A stretch of 64,000 nucleotides of DNA from Lunularia cruciata (taxonomy: Eukaryota; Streptophyta; Marchantiopsida; Lunulariales; Lunulariaceae), in NCBI GenBank assembly GCA_948567375.1, contig OX419761.1, forward strand, positions 28,682,243-28,746,242, written 5' to 3'. A program made the translations under genes and the position numbers. This document shows positions 11,652-22,721 of the stretch, in pieces (position 1 is the stretch's first letter; each line of letters opens with the position of its first letter). The notes below the pieces were generated by a model, which made no database searches, was not told the DNA's origin, and worked only from the letters and a program-made list of their open reading frames with translations.

Positions 11652-11993
11652 CTAAAATTCTTCTTCTTCTTCTTCTGCAGCAACTGGTGCCGATGTCATT
11701 TCTCCACCCTCATCACTATTGCTACTCGTATCTCCACTTTGTAGCATTAGGTCGGGCTCCTCCTTGTGTTCCAAGTCTTTAGTCTTGCGCTTGGCGTCAC
11801 CTTTTGAGTCTTCATCTTCCGACTCAATCACCACCATGCCTTGCCTCAGGTTTCCTCTCTTGGTCTTCTGAGGTTTCTTTATGTCTTTGGCTTTGCCTTG
11901 CCGACTTCTCTTCTTCGAGTTTGGAGTACTCACTTTGATCTCCACATTCTTCCCTGTCTTCTTATAGTACTCGTCAGTGCTTCTGATTTGCAA
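11652..11993 (-). pseudogene. U3-encoded protein, acidic segment (LTR G4)
   Basis: A 113-residue frame: a basic Lys/Arg-rich half (SKKRSRQGKAKDIKKPQKTK, resembling a nuclear localisation signal) and a very acidic half ending in a run of Glu. Low complexity. Its place between the conserved N-terminal segment and the coiled coil is the same in G2 and G3, where it is more broken. Confidence 0.4.
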
Positions 11994-12292
11994 GATTTAC
12001 TGCTGCTCCTCTACATCAACCTCCTTTCTCAAATCGAGATGGAAATGCAACACCATCCGAGTTTGCTCCACCGAGTTTAGCAAATTCAACCCGAGGTAGG
12101 AATGAGCTGCAAACGGCATGATGTAGTGTGGAGGCAATTTATCCCACAGATTCCACACCATTTGTCACGTTCTACTATGGAAACACCTCGCCCAATTGAT
12201 TGGTTCTCTTGCAAACAACTTGTGAAAGAACACCGCTTGGTGTTTCATCACATAGGTTGTTCTCTCCGGCTTTAGGATTGCCATAAGAGCAC

Positions 12293-12877
12293 TCACATTC
12301 CTCTCTTGACAAGGTCTTTGTAACCCTCCACTTTGTACCCATTCTTTGTCCGCTTTGACAAGAATGCATCTCTCACCTCTTTGGTTTCTTTGGCTATCTC
12401 TTCCTTCCCCAAGAACGTGGCCCCCTGCTCCGAGCCTGCTTCCTTCCCGAGTACTAGTCTCCAATCCGACTCTGTCCAACGAGCCAGATTTCCTCTCTTC
12501 CCTTCTTCCTTGGGTCCATCAAGACACTTGCTCTCGATGATCTCTGTCATGAAACTTGGAAAACTCACGTTCCAGTTCCTCGCCAAGAAGGTGATCCAAA
12601 GTTGGCTCAAGACTTTGATTCTAGCAATCACATCTAACCTCCAAATTGCATGATTTCTCACTGTGAATTCGGAGTTCTTCTTTCCTCCTCCCATTTCTCC
12701 TGCTTTCTCACTATCTCTTGATTTCACTCTTGCGACTTCTCCCTTACACACTAACGTGTTTCCAACTTTATTTCCCTTCCCACAATCACCTACAGGACAA
12801 CTTCTCAATGGCAAAGGAAAATTACTTGATATTTTGTCGTTGCGAGTTTGATTTTTATAGAGTTGCGCTTTCTTCAT
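12293..12877 (-). CDS. U3-encoded protein, conserved N-terminal segment (LTR G4)
   Basis: A 194-residue frame beginning MKKAQLYK. It contains RLDVIARIKVLSQLWITF, then FPSFMTEIIESKCLDGP and SDWRLVLGKEAG. The same order is seen in LTR G3 at 15101-15807 (RLDVMAHIKVLC, FPNFMVEITANKCVDGP, WRLVLGRKSGE) and in the F1 LTR near 5865-6060. Conservation at the protein level across three LTR copies argues for a once-functional gene. I do not recognise a known domain. It may be the globular head of the coiled-coil protein. Confidence 0.5.
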   Translation of the reverse strand: MKKAQLYKNQTRNDKISSNFPLPLRSCPVGDCGKGNKVGNTLVCKGEVARVKSRDSEKAGEMGGGKKNSEFTVRNHAIWRLDVIARIKVLSQLWITFLARNWNVSFPSFMTEIIESKCLDGPKEEGKRGNLARWTESDWRLVLGKEAGSEQGATFLGKEEIAKETKEVRDAFLSKRTKNGYKVEGYKDLVKRGM

Positions 12878-13241
12878 CTTTCTTCACTTTGAGTTTCTAC
12901 CAAGAAATCACACCTCCTGCATGCACCTATCACTGTCAATCAAAATTTGCACGTATGGGCCGCCGGTTTTTGAACGGTCCCTTCTTGAATTCTTGCCCCG
13001 ACAAAAGGTTGTTAGACTGACTTTGCCTCGGGTTGATCTCCCCCGATACGAAGACTCCTTACTTCGGGTTGTGTGCTGACAGGGTATTTTTGAGTACTTT
13101 GCATTATGACCCGAAGTCACTTTACTTTGGGTTTCATCCTGAAGACTCTTTTCTTCGCTTTCTTTGGCCATACAGGTGCAACCCAACTTCTCTATACACT
13201 TCTTCTTCTTTATTTTGAAAAAAAAAAATGTAGGCACCACA

Positions 13242-13665
13242 TCCACTCAACTCAAAATAGTACTTGATTTGTCACTCTATAAACTGCCAACAATTGGGCA
13301 TTGATTACAGTCAAGCTACACTCACTCTAGCTAAGAGAATCCAGGTGACACTTGCCGGCCTCTATCCACCATAGCCAAGAACTCTAAGGCTCAACATCAA
13401 AGAAGTGAGCTCTCTAGAGCTGCACTTCAAAAGTATACCCATGGACTCAAGCTAGGTCTGAAACCTTGACGGTCCCGCTGATGGCACACTCGATGGTGCA
13501 AATGCTACAAAGTGACAATGGGCCCCACCATGAAGTCAGTACTCCAAACAAAAAATTTGACCATTAGAAAGTAGTCTTTGAGAAATTGTTGAAATAACTC
13601 TAACTACTATCACTGCAACTCTAGTGTCCAAGAAATCTAGATGCAACACTAGAAATAATATGACA
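13242..13665 (+). repeat. Repeat R1, 3' part
   Basis: Continues R1 after G4. Contains CTCTATAAACTGCC near 13275 (possible TATA box), a GCCGGCCTCT block near 13356 and ends in ATATGACA, matching the TGTCACGCC terminus of R3. Then LTR G3 resumes. R1 parts total about 555 bp after removing G4. Class unknown; the TGACA end is LTR-like. Confidence 0.65.
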
Positions 13666-16077
13666 TACTGGTCAATCTTTGCCTCTAACATCTACACTAG
13701 ATCTCTCAGCCTTCCTTCTTCTTGATCCTACTTAGCCAATTCCCATTGCCAGGTTGTTGTCTTCTCTTCTACCTTATGGAGAAATGCGTCAAACTCTTCT
13801 TCCTTAGTTTGCACCATTTCCTTGCCCTTTTCTTGTTCCACCTTCACTTTGGCTTGTAACTTCTCCACCCAAAGTCTTTTGTGTGTAACCTCCTTCACTT
13901 TCATCACCAACTCCATCCCTTGCTTCTCAAACTTCTCTTGAAGATTCTTGTTGATCTTCTTTTGCAACGTTGCATCTACTTGCAAGATTCCCCTTTCCTC
14001 TTCTCCTCTACTCAGGTTCTCCTACAACATCTAATTCTCATTCTCCAATCTCTCCAACATCTGCAACACCGTCAGTATGTGAAGATGTCTCTACTGCATT
14101 TCCTTCTTCTTCCTCTTCTTCTCCATTTGCAATAACAATGGTCATACCACATCCTTAAGATACTCTATTCCCTCATATTCTTCTTCTTCTACTACATTCT
14201 CTTCAATGACTACAGCAATCAGGCACCTCCTTTCCGAGTCTGATATCTTAATACAAAGTCGGGATCTTTGTATTGTCAATGATCCCTCATCCTCCAAACT
14301 CTCTTCATCACCCAGATTGATGATCTGCTGGGGCGTCTTCACACCTTCTCCTTCTAGTGTGTATTGCTTCAGCTCCACCACCAATCCTTCTTCTGCCTCA
14401 ATTGCTAACTCGGCCATAATTTCTTCTTCCACATCTTGCCTCTCAATTTCTTCTTGCAAAGACATCTCCTTCTCTTGATCTTGCTGCACCTCAGGTTCAC
14501 CCTTGCTCTCTTCACTACACTCTTCACTTGATAGGGTTAACTCTACCTTTTCTTCCTCCGATCCCTCCGATGGAGACCCTACTTCTTCTTCCAATTGGAC
14601 TTCCTCTGTTGGTGCAATCCGCTAGACTTGCTTCCCTTCTCTCTGCCCAATTCTTCTTAATTTTTGGGGCTGCATTGGCAAGCTCTCTAACTTGGGTCAA
14701 CTTCTCTTCTTCTTGCTTGGCAGGGCACAACCATCTTCCAATCCTGTCTTGTTCTCGTATAATGATTGTCATCACTTCTCAATTGCCAAATGTATTATTG
14801 CTCCTTGTCATCAACTTCTTGTTGCAGATGAGGATGAAAATGTGAGATGATCTTCTTCTTCTCTTCACTGCTTAACAGGTTCAACCTGAGGTAGAAGTGT
14901 GTTGCAAAAGGCACAAAGTAATGTGGTGGTATCACTGTCCTCCAATTCAACACCATCCACCTTGTTCATTAATAAAAGCACTTTGCCCAATTGATTGGTT
15001 TTCCTGCAAACATCTTGTGGAAGAACACCGCCTGCTACTTCATCAAGTAGGTGGTGCGCTCAGACTTGGATAGTGTAATCATTGCACCTATAATGCTTCT
15101 TCACACCAAGTCTTGATATATCTTCACCTTGTACCCATTCTTTGTGCACTTCAAGGTGAAGGAATCTCTGATCTCTTGGGTTTCTTTTGCTACTTCTCCT
15201 TTCTCCAAGAATGTGGCTTCATGCTTTTCTCCACTCTTTCTTCCTAACACCAACCTCCAATATGACTCCATCCATACAAGCCAGATTGCCTCTTCCCAAT
15301 TGTCGCCGGTCCATCTACACATTTATTGGCCGTGATCTCTACCATGAAATTTGGAAAACTCAAGTTCCAATTCCATGCAAGGAAAGTGATGCAAACTTTA
15401 CAGAGAACTTTGATGTGAGCCATCACATCTAACCTCCTAATCATTGGGTTTCTCATCACCAATGAAGGGTTCCTGATTTCTTTCATTTTACTGTCCTTTG
15501 TGATGTACTTTTGCAAGACAATTCTCATGTCCCCTAGACATGCAACTCTTGATTCCTCTAAATTCTTCACAACTTCACTCACTACCACTCCTCTACCCAG
15601 GTCTCCCTCAAGACGACTCCGCAAAGGCAAAGGAAATTCACTTGTCATTTGTCTTGTTCTTGATTTGAAACCTGACTTTATAGTCCAACGTTTTTGAGTC
15701 TTCTTTGAAAGATTGTCTACCGAGAAATCATACCTTCTACATGCACTTCTCTTGTCAATATCAAATTCTTCCACTTGTGCTTGAGCCGCTTTTTTGTGTG
15801 GTACCATTCTTGAAATTCCAACCCAAAGGAGATCTATTACTCTATCTTTGCATCGGGTTGATCACCCTGAGGCAAAGTCTCCTTACTTTAGGTTAAACTC
15901 GGATAGATCCAATCCAAGTTCTTTGCATCTGACACAAAGTCACTTTTCTTTGGGTACAAAGTGAAGACATAGTTCTTCTCCTTCCAATGCTATTTGGGTT
16001 TAATACAACTTTTTTTGTACACTTGTTCTTCAAAATAAGAAAAAACTTTTAAAAAAATGAAAAATGTGGGTACAACA
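13666..16077 (-). mobile_element. Solo LTR G3, upstream part (U3)
   Basis: The minus-sense LTR start reads TGTTGTACCCACATTTTT from 16077. The segment carries the N-terminal and central parts of the U3 protein frame. With 7919-9324 it makes a full LTR. Right flank AGTAG (16078-16082) completes the target duplication. Confidence 0.9.
13728..15807 (-). pseudogene. U3 coiled-coil protein of LTR G3, N-terminal and central part
   Basis: Pieces in order on the minus strand: 15244-15807 (187 residues, with RLDVMAHIKVLCKV and FPNFMVEITANKC), 15101-15322 (WRLVLGRKSGE), 14142-14594 (150 residues, acidic, Glu-rich) and 13728-13985 (85 residues, coiled coil). Order and content match G4. Separate frames indicate several frameshifts and stops. 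It continues at 9322 on the other side of R1. Confidence 0.5.
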
Positions 16078-17200
16078 AGTAGATAGGAAAATTATCAAAG
16101 TAGAGATAATGTTTGTCTTAGATTAGATTTAGTGAAATCCAAGTTAGAGCAGATTTGGACTAGCATGAAGGTAGTAATCCAAGATGAGGTAAGAAAAGTA
16201 GGAGTGCAATTGACTTTGGAAGAGTTATCCAAACAATTAGAAGTAAGTGGATTGGAAGATAAGAAGGTAGATAGAATGCACATGAGTTCAATTGCAATTC
16301 AGAGTGAAGAAGTGATAGAAATAATAAAAGATGTAGAAGTTGATAGAGCCAAATTACAAGAGGTAAAGAAAGGAAGTTACATTGGGTGTAGAAGTAGAAG
16401 AGGTGGCATTGGATCAGATTCATAACAGATTTGAGGTTTGAATGGACAGATATGAATAGTGGGTTGTCATTTTGGATCTAGAGATTGTTAAGGAATGATA
16501 TATTAGTCAGTAATTGTTAAAGTGCTCTGCCTATTTAAGGAAGCATTGTAGTGTTTTGATTGTTCAATATTTATCTTTTTGAAGTTGAGTAAAGCAAAGT
16601 ATTGTAACTCAATGCTCGTCATTTTACCTTAATTTTGAGTGTCAATCCTATGTGTGTTTGTGAGTGTTTGGAGAATTTCAAAGTGCAAGTTAGAGTGTTA
16701 GATGTTGGATTCCACATTGCTGATTTCATTTTGTATGTTTGATCCTGAGTGAATAGCAATCAAAGCAATGCACTGACAGATTTGAGAGGAATTGTAGTGT
16801 TGGTAGTATTCTGCATTACTGAGCGCAACACAAGATTGATGCAAAGTTATTTTGATTGAGGAAGTTGTGCCTTCAGTGGAGGAGTGGAACACAATTTTGA
16901 GCTGAAATCATTTCATAGTGAAGTAGCCTTCCTTGGGAGAATCTGAATCATCACAATCAAGATTGTTTGGAAAGGTTTGATGGAGTTGTGATTATGAGTG
17001 TTATTAATTTGTGACAAGAATTGCAAGTGAGCGCTTGCTACTCTCTTTTGGGTGTGATTTTGACCAAAGAGATTGAAGACGCAACCAAGAACTTTTTGGT
17101 TACTCTTTACTTTGTATTTGACCATTTTTGACTTATATCTCTATGGGAATGATCGCTACTTATTGATCACTACAAAAGTGATATTTGCCCGGTTGTCACA
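16078..17200 (+). mobile_element. Element F1 5' LTR, second part (U3 end, R, U5)
   Basis: Resumes after G3 and ends CGGTTGTCACA at 17200, immediately followed by the primer-binding site. A CTATTTAAGG TATA-like site is at 16531-16540. The last piece of the U3 frame (16132-16425) has VGVQLTLEELSKQLEVSGLE and ends before the TATA site. This end and the attached PBS show that the giant LTR belongs to element F1. Confidence 0.9.
16132..16425 (+). pseudogene. C-terminal end of the U3 protein in the F1 LTR
   Basis: A 97-residue frame homologous to the C-termini in G1 and G4: KLEQIWTSM, then LEELSKQLEVSGLEDKKVDR and acidic helices. It is continuous with the part ending at 7913 once G3 is removed. 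A frameshift alters the last residues (the GIGSDS end is equivalent to VDIGSD). Confidence 0.5.
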
Positions 17201-17207
17201 TGATTTT

Positions 17208-17220
17208 TGGCACCACTGCC
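17208..17220 (+). promoter_or_regulatory. Primer-binding site of F1
   Basis: TGGCACCACTGCC lies 7 bp after the LTR end. F2 has TGGCACCGCTGCC in the same place. Athila/Tat elements of plants use a very similar site complementary to tRNA-Asp (TGGCGCC...), so tRNA-Asp priming is inferred. Confidence 0.7.
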
Positions 17221-17528
17221 AGGAATAAAAATCTTGAGAGTGGAAGAATACAAAGCCAAATCTGAAAATTGGGTGTCCAACCAATATGAATGTCTGTATC
17301 GAGAGAACAATGGGAAGAGAGAGTTTGTAAATGAACTTTGCACCATGAAGAAGAAGAATGCTAGAGGAGCCAATTCACCTCTGACAAAGCAAAGAAGGCA
17401 TTGGATTTGAAACTTCTTTATGAAGTTCAAGAAGCAAGGGGATAGAGCAAGATGAAGACCTTGATGAATTCATTGAAGAATTCAAAGTCATCTCCTTTTC
17501 AAATAAGGAGCATGATTTTATTGACCGG
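17221..17528 (+). pseudogene. Element F1 gag, 5' part
   Basis: After the PBS the plus strand resembles the F2 gag start: REFVNELCTMKKKN near 17320, and DEFIEEFKVISFSNKEHDF at 17465-17520 (F2: DEFIKEFKVISFANKEHDL). Gag is the structural protein of the virus-like particle. The frame is broken and is then cut at 17528 by an L-type LTR. Confidence 0.75.
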
Positions 17529-19802
17529 TGCTGTCGGGAAAATAACCCACATGTACCTTGAGGCTTTTGGTGGGATAAATTTTCTTTTCCTCTTCTTGTT
17601 GTTGTAAGGAACATGGATTTATGTCAATACGTCTTGGGTGTGGGTTTATGCTACCTTGCCACAAGAGATATTTCCTATATTATTGTGAAGCCCAAAAAAA
17701 GTTATGGGGTTATTAGCTCAAGGAGTCTTTTAGTGTGGCTTGAGCTGAGAAATAATGTTGGGTTACACAAGCTCAGGTTTTGTTTTATGTTATTGGAGGG
17801 AAGTGGCAAAGGGGTTTTTGAAGGAGCAATGCTTTCCAGGAATTGGGACAAAAATTGCTATGAGAGAAGAATTTTGCAGGTATGTCTTGAGGTGCAAGGC
17901 AAGAGAGGATTTTGATAGGTATGGCTTGAGATTGTGAACATCAGAAGGGAAATTTTTGCAGGCAAGTATGGCTTGAGATTGTGAAGGCTAGAAAGTTGAA
18001 TTTTTGAATTGCCTTGGCTGAACAGTGGGAGAGGAAAGCAGGGCTGTGTAGGAATTTTTGAAATGAGATAGGGTGTGCAGGAGAAGAGAAATTTAGAAAG
18101 GCTTTGGGCTGGACAGTGGGAGAGGGAAGCAAGGTTGTGCAGAAATTTTTGAATTGAGATAGGGTGTGCAAGAGAGGGGAAATTTTTGAAGTGCTCTTGT
18201 GCAGGACAGTGGGAGAGGGAAGCAAGGCTGTGCAGAAATTCTCAAATTGAGATAGGGTGTGCAGAAGAGGGGAAATTTTTGAAGTGCTCTTGTGCAAGAC
18301 AGTGGGAGAGGAAAGTAGGATGTGCAGAAATTTTTGAAATGAGGTAGTGTGTGTAGGAGAAGAGAAATTTAGAAGTGCTTTGGGCTAGACAGGAAGGAAC
18401 TTGGCACAAAATGCTATGAGAGAGAATTTTAGCAGGTCTAAAGGGTTGGTTGCAGGAGTTGCAAAAGGAAACTCTCTCGAAGGTGAGAACATGACTGAAG
18501 AAGAAAGGTTTCAATGGGGAAATGTTGATAGATTGATGAGGGTCAGAATTGGAGGGGAATTTTGCAGGTCTGAAGGGATTTTTGGCAAAAGTTGAAAAGG
18601 ATAATCTCACGAAGGTGAGAACATAACTGAAGAAGGAAGATTTCTGTGGAAAAATGTTGATAGAGTGATGAAGTACAGAATTGGAGAGGAATTTTGCAGG
18701 TCTGAAGGGTTTTGGGCAGAAGTTAAAGAAGGATAATCTCACAAAGGTGAGGACAGGAGAGTGAGGGTGGGTTTCTGAGAAAATGTTGTGAAAGAGAGTG
18801 ATCAAGGACAGAATTGGAGAGAAATTTCACAGGTCTGAAGGAGTTTTGGGCAGAAGTTGAAAAAGGATAATCTCACGAAGGTGAGGAAAGGAGAGTGAAG
18901 GTGGATTTCTGGGAAAATGTTGTGATAGAGAGTAAGAAGGAGAATAGGAAAGGAATTTTTGCAGGTCTGAAGGGCTGGTTGCAGGAGTTGCAAAAGGAAA
19001 CTCTCACGAAGGTGAAAACAGGACTGAAGAAGAAAGGTTTATGTGGGAAAATGTTGATAGAGTGATGAGGGACAGAATTAGAAAGGAATTTTTGCAGGTC
19101 TGAAGGGTTTTTGCTGCAGAAGTTGCCAAAGGATAATCTCCCGAATGGCATAGGAGAATGAAGAGGTTTGGAGGGTGAGTTGCCTTGTCTGCTGTCGGAC
19201 AGATTATATATGAAGTGCCCGGCTGGGTTGATGAGCAGTTGCAACCTTGGGGCAGGCATTGTCTTGACTAGAACTATTCGACTTATCCAACCTTGTGAAC
19301 TTTGTTGTTGAAATTGTGACTAGCGTTGAGGAAAACTCCATTCTAGGAGCTCTCAGTCCGGTCCATGTGAATGGCAGAATTAAATGATCTGGGTGCCCGG
19401 GTTTATGTTTGGTTAGATCACTCAGTTGTTGTTTATTTCATTTTATTTTATTTTATTAAAGGGCCACCTGACCTAGGTCTATGAACTGCCAGATCCTGAA
19501 CCATAGCTTGAACCTGACGTGAAAATAGAATATGAGACCAGGCAGAGGTAGAAACCATAACACCAGACTCGCATGACAAGATTAGTTTTGTGAAAGTCAA
19601 GGATAAAACAAAACCTTTAGGGAGAGCCAACCTTAGGGAAACTAAAACAACAAGTTCATACAGAGACAAATTCCCAACAATCCAAGAGTAGGGAAGGAAT
19701 GTCAATCTATGGGGAAAATCCAAAAGAAAGACCGTAAGGACAAACTAAGCACAAGCAGCCATGTGCTCAATGCACTCTCGAGACCAAACATTCTCCGTGA
19801 CA
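17529..19802 (+). mobile_element. L-type solo LTR L1 in F1 gag
   Basis: Starts TGCTGTCGGGAAAAT and ends CCGTGACA. F1 gag continues directly on both sides, so this is a discrete 2274-bp insertion without internal region. Flanks CCGG (17525-17528) and CCGA (19803-19806) give an imperfect 4-bp target duplication. Its U5 end (about 19260-19802) is homologous to the LTR ends of element D (27166-27600, 56247-56555, opposite strand) and to L2. The middle is a tandem array. Confidence 0.75.
18400..19150 (+). repeat. Tandem array of about 133-bp units in L1
   Basis: A unit containing GCAGGTCTGAAGG and AATCTCACGAAGGTGA recurs at about 18427, 18562, 18693, 18827, 18960 and 19092, spacing 131-135 bp. 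The same unit on the other strand occurs near 28158, 28289 and 28421 in the LTR of element D. The units are diverged, so the array is old or evolves fast. Confidence 0.75.
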
Positions 19803-20920
19803 CCGATTGCATGTTTTTCCAAGTCTACTCCAAAAGAAAGCTCAAAGTTGGCACACCTACGTAACATAAAAGAAGTTCAGACCAACTTACTAGGAAAACT
19901 TGAGAAACAATTTTGTGGAGCAATTTTAGGAAGTTGATTACGATATGAGTGTCTTTGCGGCACTCAATGATTTGGACTGGGGAAAGAAGGAGAAGTTGGA
20001 AGACTACTATGAGTGGTTCATGGCCCTATTGAACCAAGTACCTAAGCAATCTGGTGTGGTGAGTACTCTGATGCCAAATCCATCACCCAGTTCCTTGGAC
20101 GTTTGTCACCAAAGATCTGAATTTTTGCTAGGGAGAGGAATGTAACTTCCTTAGATAAAGTACTCAAACATGTTGCTCAATAAAATGTGGCTCACTCTCA
20201 TTCTTTTGATAACCAAAGAAATTGGGAGAAGAAAGGCAAGAAGCCAAGACAAAGAGCTTCTTGCAATACCTCCCTTTCTTTGAAAGAATCATCCACATCT
20301 TCCTGTTCTTCTTTAGAAGCCAAAGAAGAATGAAGGCTAAGAAGAATATAAAGACATGGAGGAAAGGAACCATTGACACTCTGAGCAAAAAAGGTGTAAA
20401 TAAAATTGACACTAAGCTGGAGACTCTTATTAAAGAGTTTGTGGATTTTAAGATCCAAATGATTGGAGCAAAGAAAGACTCCTTCATTTGGCAGATCAAA
20501 TGTATGATGCACTGCGTGTGGCAAGTCAAGTCATGCTAACATGGAGTGTTTGACCCAAACTGCATTTCTAGTGCAACAAATTGATTGGGTTCTAATGTAG
20601 GACCAAAGTGAGGACAAGGAGGTAGTGTACCAAACCCAAGAGTTACAGCCTTAGGCAAGCACATTGTACCAAGGTCTGAAGTATGGACCAAGGGAGTATA
20701 AAAATAATACTCCCCAATGAAGACCACCAATGGGTGGCCAAAATAGGCCTCAAAATGTTGCACTAGGGGCATGTTATAATTGTGGCTCTATGGGCCATTG
20801 GTCTTCAAATTTTCTTGAGCTGAGGCGGTAGATTGGGTATGTTCCACTCTATAGAAATTATAAAGGTTTGGGCCACATTGGAAATCAGTGTCCTCAACTA
20901 CTCAACCTGAAGCCTCTAGT
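19803..20920 (+). pseudogene. Element F1 gag, 3' part with degenerate zinc knuckles
   Basis: Continues the gag frame after L1: FAALNDLDWGKKEKLEDYYE and LNQVPKQSGVV (19945-20145) match F2. A nucleocapsid knuckle CYNCGSMGHW lies at 20772, but the last cysteine is replaced by phenylalanine. A second knuckle near 20855-20900 has lost its first two cysteines (YRNYKG). F2 keeps the second knuckle intact. Frameshifts make this copy inactive. Confidence 0.8.
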
Positions 20921-21892
20921 AAAGTATGTACAGATCCCAGCTGAGTGTGTTGCACTTCAGTCAAAAGGGGATACTAATGTAAATTGTATAACACTTGAGG
21001 AATAGCAACCTCAAGAAGGGAGTCTGGCTTCAGTGAAGACTGGGTGGACCTCAAGATTTTAAAAGTTGAAACACACTCCGGAAAGAAGAAGCGTGATCTT
21101 GAGGAAGTAAGTACTACTTCTTTGCCTTCATAAAAGGTGAAGATGTTGCAACCAAAAGCTATTCTTTCTATGAAAGCGCAGAAGATTCTTTGCAAAAATA
21201 AATAGAAGAGGTAGTACAAAGAACTTGGGAGATGAATTTGGAGGAAAGTACAAAGACAAAGCCTCTAGTGTTTTTGGTTGACATCATATCTAAAGTCAAG
21301 GATTTGATCCAAGCCGAGGTGAGTAAACCCAAAGAACCTCAAGTCAAGACCATTGGTACTCTGATCGCCATCATGAAGTGCCTTGAAGTCCAATTTAAGC
21401 AAGGAGGGACTTCTAATGCAAAGTCGAAGGTGAAAAAGGTGAAGTTGGGAAGAGTATCCCAACAACATTGTGGTAGATCTTGTATCCATGCAAGCCAATG
21501 TCACATTCAAGCAGCTATGGGAAGACAACAAGTTGTACAAGAAGCAACTAAGTTTGGCCCTCAAGAAAGTAAGGGCAATGACCAAGAAAGACTTGCAAAC
21601 CATCTATTGCATTGTACAAGAGGATCTAGGATCTCCCAAAGTGGATGTAAAGATTGCAGGTTGCATGATCACATCAATACCCATTGATTTGGGTTCCAAT
21701 GTGAATGTCATTATAGAGGACATGCAAACCGGTTAGGGTACCACATATTTGAGCCAACACCCCAAATTTTGTAGTTTGCAGACCAAACCAAGAGATGGCC
21801 CTTGGGCATGCTACCAAACATAACTATGAATCATTGGAGGGATGCACTTCAAGCAAACTCTATGTTGCAACTCCTTGTCCGGTATCCCATAC
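20921..21892 (+). pseudogene. Element F1 gag-pol linker and protease
   Basis: 21232-21687 encodes a 151-residue frame homologous to F2 57759-58229 (LVDIISKVKDLIQAEV). The retropepsin region follows, with IDLGSNVNVI at 21683-21712: the catalytic Asp is kept but the usual Ser is Leu. Similarity to F2 fades around 21890, before RT. No RT of F1 is found downstream; it seems deleted or replaced. Confidence 0.7.
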
Positions 21893-22025
21893 CAAAAATG
21901 GGTTGCTTGGGCCTTGGTAGCTCTCTGAGTGAAACTGATCAGCCACCTCATGCAAGTGTATGCCTTGCATAGGCTCTATCTAGCCTTCCATTGGAACTCT
22001 TGCAAGCTCCTCAGCTTGTTAGTCT
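21893..22025. other. Unassigned sequence before J1
   Basis: Short stretch that no longer aligns by eye to F2. It probably joins 22722 once solo LTR J1 is removed. No gene seen. Confidence 0.4.
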
Positions 22026-22721
22026 TGTAACACCCATTTATGCATGTGTGTGGTATTATGATATTTAGCTTAGTTTACAAATGCTTGAGAGATATTATTT
22101 ATAAAGAGATAAAGGATGGTTCTCTATTAGTCATGATTAGCTAAAGTTAGGCATAGCTAAGATAGAGTGGACCTTATTTTAGAGGAAGTGGAAAAGATGA
22201 GCACCATTATTTTGGATTCTAGTGTTTTGACTAGGTGTTATTCCTAGGTGTTTGGCTTTGAGGAAAGAGTTGAGAACTCTTGGGCCCGCAAGCCTTTTTG
22301 TTTTGGATTCTTCTAGTCCAAGGATAGACCATGTGAAGGAATCCTTGACTTAGTAGTTGGGTCAAGATAAAATCATATGCTTAGTGGAATATGCTCATGT
22401 GGATGTATATATATATATTCCCTTATACTTCTTGACTTTACTTGCCTTTTAGCCTAGTTACTTGAGTTATTATGGTAAATAGTAAGTTTGGTGTGTAACT
22501 ATTTCACAAGTATATAAACTAGGGGTGAGGAGGTACTCATTTTTCTTTTTGCATTTATCTCTCTCTCTCATTGAGTTCTCTAGTGAGCAATATCTTGAGT
22601 CTTGGAGTGTTAGCCTTAGAGGAATATGATGGAGTTGGGGTTCCTTGCCTTCTTAGTCCATGGTGTGCTACCATAATAACCATTAGAGGTTCATCCTGAG
22701 AGAGAGACAGACCGGCTCACA
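22026..22721 (+). mobile_element. J-type LTR J1, probably solo (696 bp)
   Basis: Starts TGTAACACCC and ends GGCTCACA. A second copy is at 25988-26678. A TATATAAA box at 22511-22518 gives plus orientation. No primer site follows and no paired LTR of the same element is evident, so it is probably solo. Flanks GTCT and GTCC are a near match for a 4-bp duplication. Confidence 0.65.

Larger units (their letters stand above)
9460..13241 (-). mobile_element. Solo LTR G4 (G family, 3782 bp)
   Basis: On the minus strand it starts TGTGGTGCCTAC at 13241 and ends GAGTTGTCACA at 9460. A perfect TCCAC duplication flanks it (9455-9459 and 13242-13246). No internal region is attached, so this is a solo LTR. 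It is the best preserved copy of the giant LTR and carries the longest pieces of the U3 reading frame (10257-12877). Inserted into repeat R1, hence the youngest layer of this nest. Confidence 0.95.

Noticed and set aside
11477..11782. Plus-strand Leu-rich frame in G4
   Set aside because: It is complementary to the Glu/Lys-rich U3 frame and not conserved as such in G3.
17930..19260. Minus-strand frames of 118-187 residues
   Set aside because: They are repetitive, follow the 133-bp units and have no independent support.
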